Shown here one piece after another: positions 23,601 to 36,600 of a stretch of 64,000 nucleotides of DNA. A model generated the notes under the pieces. That model was not told where the DNA came from. It did not search any database and was given only the letters and a program-made list of their open reading frames with translations. Every line of letters begins with the position of its first letter. Position 1 is the first letter of the stretch. The translations under genes were made by a program, and so were the position numbers. Source of the stretch: Distichodus sexfasciatus (taxonomy: Eukaryota > Chordata > Actinopteri > Characiformes > Distichodontidae); contig JAVGVS010000864.1 in assembly GCA_032718565.1 (NCBI GenBank), positions 1 through 64,000 of the forward strand, read 5' to 3'.

Positions 23601-26600
23601 GCTGTTGTTGTGCTGTTATAAAATCACACCAGCTGCTCTAAATGAGTTCGTGTGGCCTTCTCTCATCCAGACATTAACTGAAGGATTTATTCTGTCATGT
23701 TAGCGCAGTTTTTATTAATCACCTGACACATGAGCCAATTTCTACTTTCTCCACGCAGACCCATTTCAGCAAAGCCCTCGCTGCTAGTTTCTCTTTTATG
23801 GCTGTTTGAGTCTGGCACAGCAAATATTGGGCTGTGCTTCAGGGCCCACCTCTTCTTTGTTTAGGAGAAAAGTAGGGACCTTTTTTCTAGTACCTGGGAT
23901 TAATTAGCTCCTTTCATTAAGAAAGTCTAAACAATGCCCATTTGTGTTTGAGCTGCACTGTATTGGAAAAATAAACCTTTTTGCTGTTGTTGCTTTTGTC
24001 CATTTCACAGTTGGCACCTTCAGAACTTCACGACGGGAGTTTGTTGTGATCATCGATAATAGAAATATGGGTTAAACAGCTTCGGTTCAAAAAATTTGCA
24101 TCAGGTATTTTGTAATCGAGTAAATCTGTTTACTTGATGAATCGTTTCAGTCCAAGTTGTAATTTACTAAATGAGTGGGGCAGTTGGTAGCATAATGGTT
24201 AGCAAGTTGGCCTTGTGATCAGAAGCCTGCCAGTTCCAAGACCCAGATCGTTAAAGGTGCCACTGAGGTACTTGTGTGCAAGCACTGATCTCAGGGCGCT
24301 GCCAAAAAGCTTCCCACTCCTCTTTCACAGATAAATGCAAAGGTCCCATTATGTTGTTGTGCACTGCGTGCTGTGTTGTAGTGTGATCTGTTCACAGTGA
24401 CACACAGTAGCTCACAGTAGAAAATCATTACCATTAGGGCTGCACAATATATCGCAAATTTACCGTCATCGCGATATCAACATGCGCAACATACATATCG
24501 CGAAAGACTGACTGAACTGCGATTAAATGGTGTTTTTCCAAAGCTCTTCATAGCAACATATTTGGCCAATCAGATGGAGCCTACTGCCTTATGCCCGCCC
24601 CCTAGTAGTCAGAGTCTGGAGTCTATGTTACCAGCAAATCCAAAGCAGAGAAACATTAACACTATAAAGGCTAAGTTTTTACTTACTTATCGCATGTGAT
24701 ATCGCCATCGCAACACTCAACAACATTATCGCATATCGCATGTTTTCCTAATATCGTGCAGCCCTAACTACCATCCCTTTTTGAACTTTGTCCATAATCA
24801 AGCAGACAGATGGAAAATGAGAACTGGGCAAGTTTTCCTTTAGGACCAAGCAGCAAAAAAGCTGTAGCTTAAGGCGTTTTATTTAATTGATGTTATTTCA
24901 CTTTGCACTTTGTGTTGGGCACAAACAAGATATTGATTATGTATTATATTTATATTTAAAGGTTATTGTTTGAGCACAAATATAATATTGTTAAATCATA
25001 TCGGGGCGGCACGGTGGCGCAGGGGGTACCGCTGCCATCTCACAGCAAGAAGGTTCTGGGTTCGATCCCCGGGTCGGCTGTAGGGCCCTTCTGGGTGGAG
25101 TTTGCATGCTCTCTCCGTGTTCGCGTGGGTTTCTGCTGGGGGCGCCGGTTTCCTCCCACAATCCAAAAGCATGTAATATAGGTTGATTGGTGACTCTAAA
25201 TTGGCCCCGTAAGGTGTGAGTGAGAGTGTGAGGGTGTGGGCGCCTGTCCAGGGTTGGTCCCCGCCTCTGCCCGTAGTTCCCGGGATAGGCTCCGATTACG
25301 AGTGAATGAATGATATTATATCACATTGCATTTTAGGGTTAGGCAAAATTCATCAAAACTGACATTCAGAATCTCTAATCAACATAATCTTGTCCATGAT
25401 GGTGATTTTGATTATTTTAAACATTCTTTTAATACTTTACTTTTTTTTTTTTTACTTTTTTTTTTCCTCTCTACCCTTCTTTTCCTTTCTTTTCTTTCTC
25501 TTTCTTTTCCCTCTTCTCCCTTCCTTTTCTTCTTCTCTCCCCCTCTGTTGCCTCTCTTATCAACCTTATTTATCCTGTTTAAGTATTTTAATTAATTGGA
25601 AAAATAAATAAATGAATAAAGTTGACCTCTGAAGAGGGGGGGGTGGTGGCAGGATCAACAAAAAAAAAAGACTCTATCCAGACCAGTCTGCAACTACATC
25701 TGTGAGCTGTCTTCAGTTATTTTAAAATCAAAGACATGCGCTAAGAAAAAATATCCCAGCGTAGTTGATATAAATGTTTAGTTAATCATGATACTGATTT
25801 AAGGTCATGTCACCCAGACCTATTCGGTTATATTGCAATCTACAGCTCTCGTTTGCGTGCTCTTATGGTGGTCGGAAGTAGATATCTGCTGTCACTTTTG
25901 GCACTTTGTGCAACTTGTGTTTACATGCTCGGGTGTTCTCACCTGACAGGTTTTGTAGTGACAGTGTATAAAACGTCCTTGTAACTTGTTGACGGCCCAC
26001 TTTGTGATTCTGCTGCGGGTGTCTTATGCCAGTGTTTCCACTGCAGCGGTGCCGGTGCTGAAGTCAGGAACTGATTTGCGTTTCCTCTGACTTAACGGCC
26101 AGGCGGAGCACGTCTTGTGTTTGTGCACCTGTCTAAATCACTCAAACCTAAGACTGGACAATAAATGGAAAATGAATCAAAACTGACATGACATTCGATT
26201 ATTTCTGTTAATACTTTCCCCAGTGTGGGTTCATGAACACATACAGAATCACAAAGATATGCACGCTTCACGGATGGGTCAAATGCAGAGCTCACATTTT
26301 GTTATGGTGAACTGTGTGATGTGCTGTGCTGTGTTCACAACGACAAATAATCACTCACTTAAATTAAACGTAACTGTGACATTAGTTTTAGGTCATAACG
26401 CTCAGCCCTATAACATATCCACTTCAGCTGACTAAAAATGTACTAAGCTATAAGAAATATTGGATGGAAACCCTGTGTTGATCATAAGATTGGGGGTTCG
26501 AATCCCAGGAACCACCGTTTGGCCCTTAACCTCAATTTTCTGCTGGGAGACTTTAGTTTTTCTGTTTCAACACAAGTCGTTTATTTCATCAGCAATAAAT

Positions 26601-29600
26601 TACATTGTCAGTTTAATTTACAGATTGCACTGCAATGTAATTAAAGACACAAATCTTCATCTCTCTCATGACATCACAGGTTTTCGGTTCCAGTTTTTGG
26701 TCTTGGTGCCGGTTCAGAGCTGATTTTGCATTACCGGCACCAGTTATTTCGTTATTTATTTGTTTGTTTTCAGTAGAACAATGTGGCACCAATTCCAAAT
26801 TGCTGCCTGCTCAGGTGTTCTCCTTACCCATTTATCCCATCTCTAACTGCGCCGTGGCGACGACAGCTGCCACTTTCAGGAGTGGACGTTTAATTAGACA
26901 TGGTTTAGCTGAAGAGCGAAGCACATTTCTCACAATAATCCACCCAGACGCCGGGCCACTCAGCGCTGAGGCGAGGTGAGGGTCAGAAATGGATTTAGCG
27001 GTTTTAAACGCAGAGCTTTTTTAACGCCGCGCTCGAGACGAAGTTAGGTATTACCCTTTTATCCCCTCTGCGGCCGACTTAATTAAAGAAAGCCGTTTGA
27101 GTTTGTCCTCTCACGCAGGCTTTTGGTCAGGCACAAGTTTAGAATTTTTCCACGGATGTGCAAACTGCCACGTTCCAGAGAGAATGTTAAACACTCCGCT
27201 CGACCCCTTCCTCATACAGGATCCAGTTAAACTTTGACACATAGAGTTCAGTTTTAACTTGCACACTTTAGAGACTCATTTGTTCAAATTGGTATTTTTA
27301 TTTGCTCAAAAGTCAAGCTGTTATGCTGTCTAATCTAATCCTATGCTTCAGTTTATGAGGAAATGTCATGTTTATTTGAGGTGGAGATGCTTTGCATAAT
27401 GTGAATCTGCTGTGGTTTGTGGAGTTTGTCATTGAGCTTCATGTTTAGAGCTCTAACAGTTTGGTCTCCTATTAATATGACAAATTTAATTAACCTCCAT
27501 GACATTATTTTTATTGATTTATTAAAGCACGTCTTTCATTATCTTTTAATCATTTAAATTGGTACCGTAAAAGTCAGATATTTATTTTTCAGAACTTTTG
27601 AAGCTTTAAGGAAGCCTCTTTGGAACACCAGTTGTAATAAAAAATAGTAAAGGTGAAGATCAGACACACGTCTGTAAGGAAGTCTCAGTTAAAGACCTTT
27701 TAAAGAGTTTCCTTATTCAGACCCTTCAGGATTCTGTGATGCGATCGCAACTATTAATGCATAGTTTCAGCCAATCCCTGCGAATTCATTACTACTGTGC
27801 AATTTTGACCAATTACCCCAACTTACCAAACCATGTGATTAAAAACGCCTCACATTTACCTGCAAGAATAAATAAATGATTAATGGTTAATAAAAATAAG
27901 TGGTTTTTCTCCCTTCAGTTTAATGAATTGTTAAAGCATCATTATAAAGGGAGTCAAAATCGCACATTTTCCGCAACTTTTACTTGCTCCTGCAACTTTA
28001 TTGCAATAAAACACCTAAAAAAAATGAAAATTTCTTCACAATTTTTAAAAAAGCTGCTGCAAAATCAGGCATTTATTTGGCCGCAACAATCTCAAAAAAT
28101 CCCGCGAAACCCTGGAGGGACAGCTTATTTAATTCTAACCAGTGCAATCAAATGATCAAAGATCAGATTTCCAAAGATCAGATTTCCAAAGATCAGATTT
28201 CCAAAGTTCAAGGTAACCCACATTAACTAGTTGTTTCACAGCAGTTATTTAGTTTTCCTTTATCTTTCTTCAATTATTAATGGAACTCCACTTTTGTCTG
28301 TCGGGTTTAATAGCAAAGTGCATGAGAAGTCTGCTGTGGCTCCAGATTGGCTTCTCTAACGAATACATTTTGTATCCAGTGCAGTTTAGAAATGATTTTT
28401 GGCGTGAGGTGAGCACTCTGACTTGGAGCAAGCTCCTTCAGTGTGTCTTGGTAAATGAATGCAAATAGAATGTAAACTGCAGGGTGTAAAATATGTTGGG
28501 TCATGCTGCTGTTTTTACTTTGAAACTTAATGGTTCTGTTTTTCTTCACTCTTTATGGAGTAGCATGTTCAAATTTAAACTCGCACACACTCATGGCTTT
28601 ACCACTGTTCCCAGCTCTGCTGTGTGTAACCGGCAGTGTTAAAGCTCCACCTCGCTGATTTGTGTCTTAGAGATAAATCGTTGGGTTTGTTTTGGTGTAA
28701 AAGTGAAGTGATTTTTCTTCTGCAGAGATGTGTCGCTGCTAGCTGCTTTAACCTTTTCATGGAGATGATGATAACAACGATGATGATGTAATTTCCTCAG
28801 TGAGTTTCAGAGTAGATGAATTGTTAAAATGTTTCTGCAATTGTTAAGAAAGCGGAAGAAAATTGTTAAGAAAGCGGAATCCGTCTCAGCACACAGCAAA
28901 GCCAGGAAAGATGTGTCAAACTGGGGTTTAAGGGATATTGTTTGTGTTTTTACTGTGCTTTTAGTGTGTTTTTCTGTGGGTTTGTGTGTATGCATTGTTA
29001 CATGGATTTGTGTGTTTGTGCAGGTTGGTGTTTGTGTGTCGGTGTGTTTCTCTGTGTGTCTGTATGGTTTTTCTTTGTGCATCTCTGTATTTGCACGTGT
29101 GTCTTGGTGTCTTTGTGTTGCATGTGTTTTGTTTGTGAGAGGAATGCTGGTGAAAGTGTGTGTGTGTGTGTGTGTGTGTGTGAGTGTAAGAGAGAGGGAC
29201 AGAAAGAGCGAGAGGAAGATTGGTGAAAGAGAGAGGGTGTGTGTGTGTGTGTGTGTGTGAGAGAGGGAGAGAGGGCTGGTTAAAGTGTGTGTTGCCGGTG
29301 GCGCTGGCTGACGTGGCTCCTGACTCGGGTTTCCACGCAGCAAGAGCTTCAGCCTGCTGCCAACATCGACTTGCTGGAATTAAAGCTTTTATACAAGGCT
29401 GTAAATCACAAGTTTAATCAGGATACAATATTATATCAATCGAATGGACAACAATTCAACGCCGGACAATTTCACAGTATCTGTAACGATACGATTTTGA
29501 TCATTTGATTCGGTTCAGGAGCCAGCCAGACATTAATATGGAAAACAGTACTGTCTTTTATTACAAAGAAAGCTCCCGTTCAGTAGAAAAGTGATGTGAC

Positions 29601-30585
29601 GATATGTAGGGCTGGGTGATACGACCTAAAAGTAATATCATGATCATTTTAGGCTATATCGCAATACACAATATACATCTCGGTATATTCTCTCCTTCTG
29701 GGCGAGAAGTACATTTCCCACAATCCCGAATGCTACATTTCCCAAGAAATACACTTGACTGCTGCAGCCCCAGTGGCTGTGTTAGACTCTTAAGTTATTC
29801 ATTATGGATTAATATTAGGAGTCACTAATCGCTTTGCTTCATTAGCTTTTATTGCCTGTTAGTCACATTAGTGGTGTTGATTTGTTTCCACAGCAGACGC
29901 ATTTCTATCTAGTGCTGATAGTAAAACAAGAGAAACCGGAAAAACTTCCTAAAAGGCCGGACAGCGTGTTGTCAAATCAATGTTGTGGTTATTTTAAAAC
30001 TTTTACATCAGTTGCAAGATTCACCATTCTTTATTTTTCAAATTTCATGTAATTCATGAAGTTATTTATTAATAGATTTGCTATTTTTGTCGTCGTATGG
30101 GGTGGAGACGTGTAAAATCTTTATTAACAGGTTCAATTCACGAACACAAATTGATGAAATTACTAATCAAACTCATTGATATGAGCAACATTATGTTTGT
30201 GAAGTTCTACACCTATCACACAAAGCAATAATGTCAAAATGCATTGTCGTTGAGAATATATTTAAATATCCAAAGCAGCTCATTCTGCCTCAGTTCACAG
30301 TGGAAAGAGATTGACCTCAACAACAATTAAGTATCTTAAATATCTTGGTAATGCTTTTCTGGTCGCAGACTAGCATTAGCTGAAATGTTAATGGTACTGC
30401 TGTCTATCTAACCTATATGTTTTGTCTTTCTCTTGCCACACGAGCAATTTATTTGATAAGCAATCAATAAAGTTATTTCATTCCATTTACAGATTGCCTC
30501 GTGACTTACTCAGTGATGTAAATCACAGCCATTTTAGGTCTCCAAGAACGTAGTACTGGAACCCTGCTGGTTTTTCCTTGTCCTG

Positions 30586-30624
<39 letters not shown>

Positions 30625-33600
30625 CTACAGTTGCCTCATTTGCTCCGTCCACCTCTGATGACATCACAAGCTCTTGGTTCCACCTGATAAAAGATGTATT
30701 TCTCATATAACATGACAGTAGCAGCATCAACACTACATTATTACAGCTTTTGTCTTTTTTTACCTTCAAAAACAGAAAATGCCTTAAATGAGAAAGTCTC
30801 TTGTGACATTGTGTGGCTGTGTTACCATCAGCCCGGAAAATATTATGACCCAGACTTTTGGGGTTAATAGTAAAAAGGCTGCTGTATTTTCTTCCTTCGG
30901 CTTTCCACCGACACAATGTACCATAGCCACGAGACCCGGACAAGGTTGGGACCGTGTTTCGTTCTGTCCCGGTTTCAATTGTTCCAGAAATGTGAAGTTG
31001 TGGAGCAAGAATGAAAATTATCATCGAGACTCTGTGAGCTTGCACTACCATCGATCATGCTGTAATTTGGTTAGTATCCCCTCAAGGCTTAATTGTGCCG
31101 CCAAATGCACAGTCGTTGGAGTGAAATGGTAATTGAATTGTAATCGGGTTACTCACAAGACGAGGGATTGCTAAACGTCGCAGGGGCAACGACGGGTCAA
31201 AAGCATCCTCGTGGTGAACAAATGTGTATCAGATGAAGGGGTGGTGGAGGAGGAGGGTTTGTCTGAGAGGATTTTAAAGTGCTCCAAAAATATGATTTCA
31301 CCCTCCTGCTATACGTCATATGTGATGGATCACGTCAGTCCCGTGGGCCGCTAAATTAAAGGGCAAGGCCAATAGTGGAATTCAATAGTAAGTGATTTAA
31401 TTCTGGGCGACACAAGCTCTCTCTAATGAATTGTTTTTCTGCTCTTGTCTTCATTAATAACGTCTTTCTCAGACTGGCAAACTCGTTCCTGTTCCGATAG
31501 CAACTGCGATTCCTTTTGCTGACTAAAGAACTGTTGTCCTAGAGATTAATTATTGACCGTTATATAGTTAATAAATCTGCTAATATTCAGCACTTCCTCC
31601 TGGAGCTTCATGAGTCAGTGCAGGTTAAATCGTGGTGAAAATATTTCAGGATTCGTCCCAAAATTACTCTCCTGGTGGTGTTAATTGTGCTATATTACTT
31701 TCCATTTCTATGTCCATGTTGTTGGGCCTTGTATTGTACAATACAGGAACCAATATGATAATCACTTTGTTGCAACATACAGATGGCCCCCGAGTTACAG
31801 TGGATTGAGTGGATTGAGTATTTCTACTGTGTCACTGTCTGTAGTACAAGCTTGTAAAATTTCTACTTTATTTTCTATATTTTTATGTATATATTTTATT
31901 CTTACTCTCTAGTTTATTGATTTTTAGTTTAATCTGTAAACTTTTAAAAATTCTAACCCTAACCCTATTGCGAACCCTAACCCTAACTTAAAGGAATCAT
32001 GGTGTTTATGTGTTTCTTTTAATGACGGCTGTCAATATAACAACTGAACCATCCAATATTTTGAATGAAGTTTTTTAGGTGGGTGAAGTGTGTCTGTTGT
32101 GAATAAAAGACGGGAGGAGAGCCTCTTATTCTGGAGTCATGTTTGGGTAAAGCTTTGTTCCTGTCCTCTTAAATTTGTCCACTTGCTGTCATGGCTGAGA
32201 GGAAGTTTTCTGCTAGAGCGAGGCGGTGATTCATTGTTCTGAACAGCTATAATGCAGAAACCCTTAGTGAGGACGCATTTCAAATCCCCTGACAATACTC
32301 CTTGTAGGATTGTGGACTTTGATCTGTTTTTTTTTTTTATCTGAAGTGCATTTTGTTTTCCTGTCCGCCTGCAGTACATTCTTGTGACGCCACAAATAAA
32401 AAATACACATTTCTGTCTTGAGAAGCCTGAGGCCAAAGGTTTTGTGCCCTTTATAGAATCAGTGTGGTTTGTAGAGTCATGCTTATTGCTCATTAACTGA
32501 AGCCTTGCACAAACACGGGCTGTCACCGGCCACACACACACACACACTGATTCGTTTTCTCTTCTTCTCTTGCAGGGCTTTGACCCGCCTCATCAGAGTG
32601 ACACCAGAACCGTTTATATTGCGAACCGTTTCCCCCAACACGGCCATTATGTCCCCCAGCGGTTTGCAGACAACAGAATCATATCCTCCAAGGTAAGCAT
32701 GTTGCCACATTCCAGAACTGCACCTCACTCCAGCAAACAGTTGCCAAAAACATAGAGGCAGTTGGTGGCGTAACAGTAGGGTGTTCGCCCCGTGATCACA
32801 AGGTCGCAGGTTCGAACCCAGGGCCGGTAAAGTTACCACTGAGGTACTCATGAGCAATGTACCTGTCCCCAAGCACTGCTCCCCGGGCGCTGTCCACGTT
32901 AGCTGCCCACTGCTCCTTCACGGATGGGTCAAATGCAGAGCTCACATTTCGTTGTGGTGCACTGTGTGCTGTGCTATGGTGTGTTCACAATGACAAATAA
33001 TCACTCACTTTCACTGTAAATCTGCAGTACTTTATACATTTTAGATATGTATTTTTATAACTTTGTACTGTCATAAAGAACTGAGAGTCAGAACTAAGGG
33101 TTGAACGATCATCAGGGGAAGATTCTACGCATTCTGCCGATTATCGGTGTCTGTTTTTAATTTTGACCGTCGCCGATATTAAGTAATTACAAGGTGCGCT
33201 ACTGTGACTCCACTCCTGTCTCAGCTGCCGTCTCCACTCCACTGCTACAATCTTGTTACTTGGTTTGTGCCATCATAAGTGACTTTTTTGCCAATGCTTT
33301 GTGTCTCTTTACTCGTAAACTGCTATAATTCTAGTATGCTGTTGAGAATCACCTCTTCAGATACCCTGTAGAGACACTGGTGGAACATCTGTAAAAGCGT
33401 ATTGTAGCATTAAATCCTTTTCCTTGTGCTGTGTGGCAGTGCAGTAAATCACTAACCTCTGCCCACCTCTTCTCTCCATCTGCAGTACACAATTTGGAAC
33501 TTTATCCCCAAGAATCTGTTTGAACAGTTCAGAAGAATAGCCAACTTTTATTTCCTCATCATCTTCCTCGTCCAGGTGAGCAGCGCTGCAGGTGACTGTA

Positions 33601-36600
33601 CTGGCTTCCAACTGCACTAGTGGACATCTCACTCCCTCCATTCACTTGAGAACGAACTTAATTATCTTAATCACGTTGTCATGCTCCCTCTCACATCCCC
33701 AGTGTGCTGCTGGCTTCATATCAGACTCTTCTGATTAATTGCATGCTCCCAGTTGAACTGAATTTGAGGGGGTTAATGTGTTTTTCCCTGTAATAAGTTT
33801 GTTCACCTGTTCCTTTAAAGAGCTCTTGAGTTGACTTTGTCTTTTTCGAGTCAGTCGATTTAAAGGGGCACGAAGGTCAAATTTTACTTCCTGACCACAA
33901 GTCCAGGGCTTATAGTGAAATTATAATTCTGTTTAGAGCAATTTGGATATCTGCGGTGCAATGCTGTTTGTTGTTATGCTGCTACCTGCTTTAAGAGCTA
34001 TATTATTGTCATTTTATGATTATTATTATTAATGTAATACTTAATGTGTTTGCAGTTGATGATAGACACCCCCACTTCCCCCGTGACAAGTGGACTTCCT
34101 CTGTTTTTTGTCATCACGGTAACTGCCATCAAGCAGGTTGGTTTAGTTTTGTGGGTCTGTTATTCCGGAGTTATCTGTCCAAATTATAAATAAATACAGG
34201 TAGTCCCCGACTTACGATGGAGATGCGTTCTGATGACCCCGTCATAACTTGAAAATATTGTAATTCAGGAGACGTACCAGGGTGTCTGAAAGACGTGCTT
34301 TTTTCACTAAAATTGCGCTCTAACGGAGAGACGACTGAACTCGTGACGATCGCTATTGAGTGAGGCATCTCACAAATGCATAAATCCATACATCCTGTCT
34401 GCGTCCCAGCGTATCGTACCGCATTGCCTGCTGTGTAAAACTTCAATTTTCAGTTTTGTCATATCACTATCGTCACCGTAAAAGAAATAGTATCTCAATC
34501 CATTGTAACTCGGGGGCCATCTGTATGTTGCAAAAATGTTGTATGAATGACTCATTCCTGTTAGTTCCCGTATTGTATGAATGACTCATTCTCGCACGTC
34601 AGAATCAATGACGCCATCGTTCACTCTTCACTCCAGACAATTTTTAACGTTTAAAATTTAAAAAGAGAGAGTTGTTGTTGAATTTGGTCATAAAATGTAC
34701 ATTTTGTTCTTCACTGTTAAAGTGAAAATATCACTGTGGTCATTGACATTTTACACAGTATTATAGCTACAGGTTTAAGCCGTGGTGTGCACTTTGCTGT
34801 AGATTTAACTCTGAATGCAACGTTTTTTGCCCAAGTCGTAGAGAAACAAACAGGGCCCCCTTTTAGACTCACAAAATGCTTTTCTCTGTGTTTTGTCTTA
34901 ATCATAGTTTCATGCGTATAACAATTTAATATGTGTTTTATCGCCAAGACGACAGTGATCTACGCTTGTTGTGTGCTGTGAATTGTAATGTTGAACACAA
35001 ATTGTGTCTGTTTCTACTCCACTCTCTCTCGCTCTTGCCCTCTCGCTCTCCCACTCTCTGCAGGGATATGAGGACTGGCTGAGGCACAAAGCAGATAACG
35101 AGGTGAACGGGGCTCCTGTGTTTGTGGTGCGCAGCGGCAGCCTGGTCCAGACTCGCTCCAAAAACATTAGAGTGAGTTTCATCCTGAATGCGCAACACAT
35201 TCTCATTCACCAACTGATCCTGAGAAGACAAACTAGGGATGCACGATATGGGAATTCTACAACGTGCCATAGCTTAACCTTAAGAGAGGTGGACAGTTCC
35301 TCAGATATAAACACTCCTCTCTCTACTTCCTGTCTGTCTATAGGTGGGAGACATAGTGAGAGTAGCCAAAGATGAGACGTTCCCAGCAGACCTGGTGCTG
35401 TTGTCGTCAGACCGAGCAGAAGGCACCTGCCACATTACCACGGCCAGCTTGGACGGAGAGACCAACCTAAAGGTCTGCTTCTCTTCAGGGCTCTTACTTA
35501 AACACAGCTGATTTACAGCTCTTACTTGGGACTTGTTGACACAAAAAACGAGGCCAAATCGGCTCATAATTTACCAAAACCTCAGCATTTACTCACTGTC
35601 CATTGAATATATTTTTTGTTTCATTTTATAATCGATAGGGAGTAATCAATAGGAAAAAATAATACAGAGAAATGCATTATTTATTGTCAAATAATTTACT
35701 CTATACTCTGATAGCTAGCGAGTGGATAAATGAAGTGTTTCCACCTGGGACTAACCTTATTTTTCCTCCCAGTACTGAGCCATAGAATGTCTCTGCATAT
35801 TAACAACCTTTGTCACCTTTTGTTGTTGTTGTGAGCATATAGAGTTCACATTTCTCTCACGAGGATGTTTTCATTGTTAAATATGAAGATGTGCCAGCTG
35901 CTGGCTGTAGCGCATAATTGAACGTTTGTTCTGTAAGAGTCAAATGACAGAACAAATTCCAATAAACATTTAGCAAGCAGATGTCTCCTTGCTGCTTCTC
36001 TCTGCCTAACTCTAATGCAACAATTAGTCAGATTTGGAGCTCTTAGCCTTATGTTCTCTGTTATTTATGACTCGCATCTGTATGTTATTTATGACTCTGT
36101 GTTACAGACGCACTTTGCTGTTCCGGAGACGGCTATTTCCCAATCGGTGTCGCAGCTGGAGATGCTGCAGGCCGTGGTGGAGTGCCAGCAGCCGGAGGCT
36201 GATTTGTACAGGTAGACAACAGCACTGCAGCATTTTTATCACCGCGACTGGTCTGGCTTTCTCATAGCGGCTTGTTTTCATAGAATACAACAGGCGATGC
36301 GCTGTCTGTCCTGAATTTAGCTTCACTCAGCAGTGACGTCTTTCCTTTCGCAGATTTGTCGGGAGAATTACAGTAACACATCTCGGGGAGGAGATCGTGA
36401 GGTAGGTGTGGACACTTACACCGCTTAGCCATAACATTATGACCAAACATCGAGTAGTGATGCGCTGTGAGTTCCGACATCTTTTTGTCAGAGCCAGTGT
36501 TAACGGTTTCAGAATTTGGTAAACGGTTACTGCGTTCTTCCCGTGATCGGAAGGTTCGAATCCCAGCCCGGTAAAGGTACCGCTGAGATACTCATGAGAA

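Larger units (their letters stand above)
17616..32575 (+). other. Intron 1 of atp11b (15.0 kb)
   Basis: Large first intron with SINEs, MITEs and microsatellites listed separately. Stretches such as 18250-19130, 19700-20980 and 27100-28140 show nothing beyond ordinary AT-rich intron. Confidence 0.85.

Noticed and set aside
28807..29343. 178-codon open frame on the minus strand and 143-codon frame on the plus strand
   Set aside because: Driven by GT/CA and GA simple sequence inside atp11b intron 1.
30506..31051. 181-codon minus-strand open frame in intron 1
   Set aside because: It includes the ATT microsatellite (poly-Ile) and shows no recognisable domain; lies inside the atp11b intron.
32757..33015. 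tRNA gene candidates at the A/B-box-like heads of SINEs
   Set aside because: All are attached to the same SINE core and tail, lack a proper cloverleaf, and recur about 15 times; they are SINE heads.
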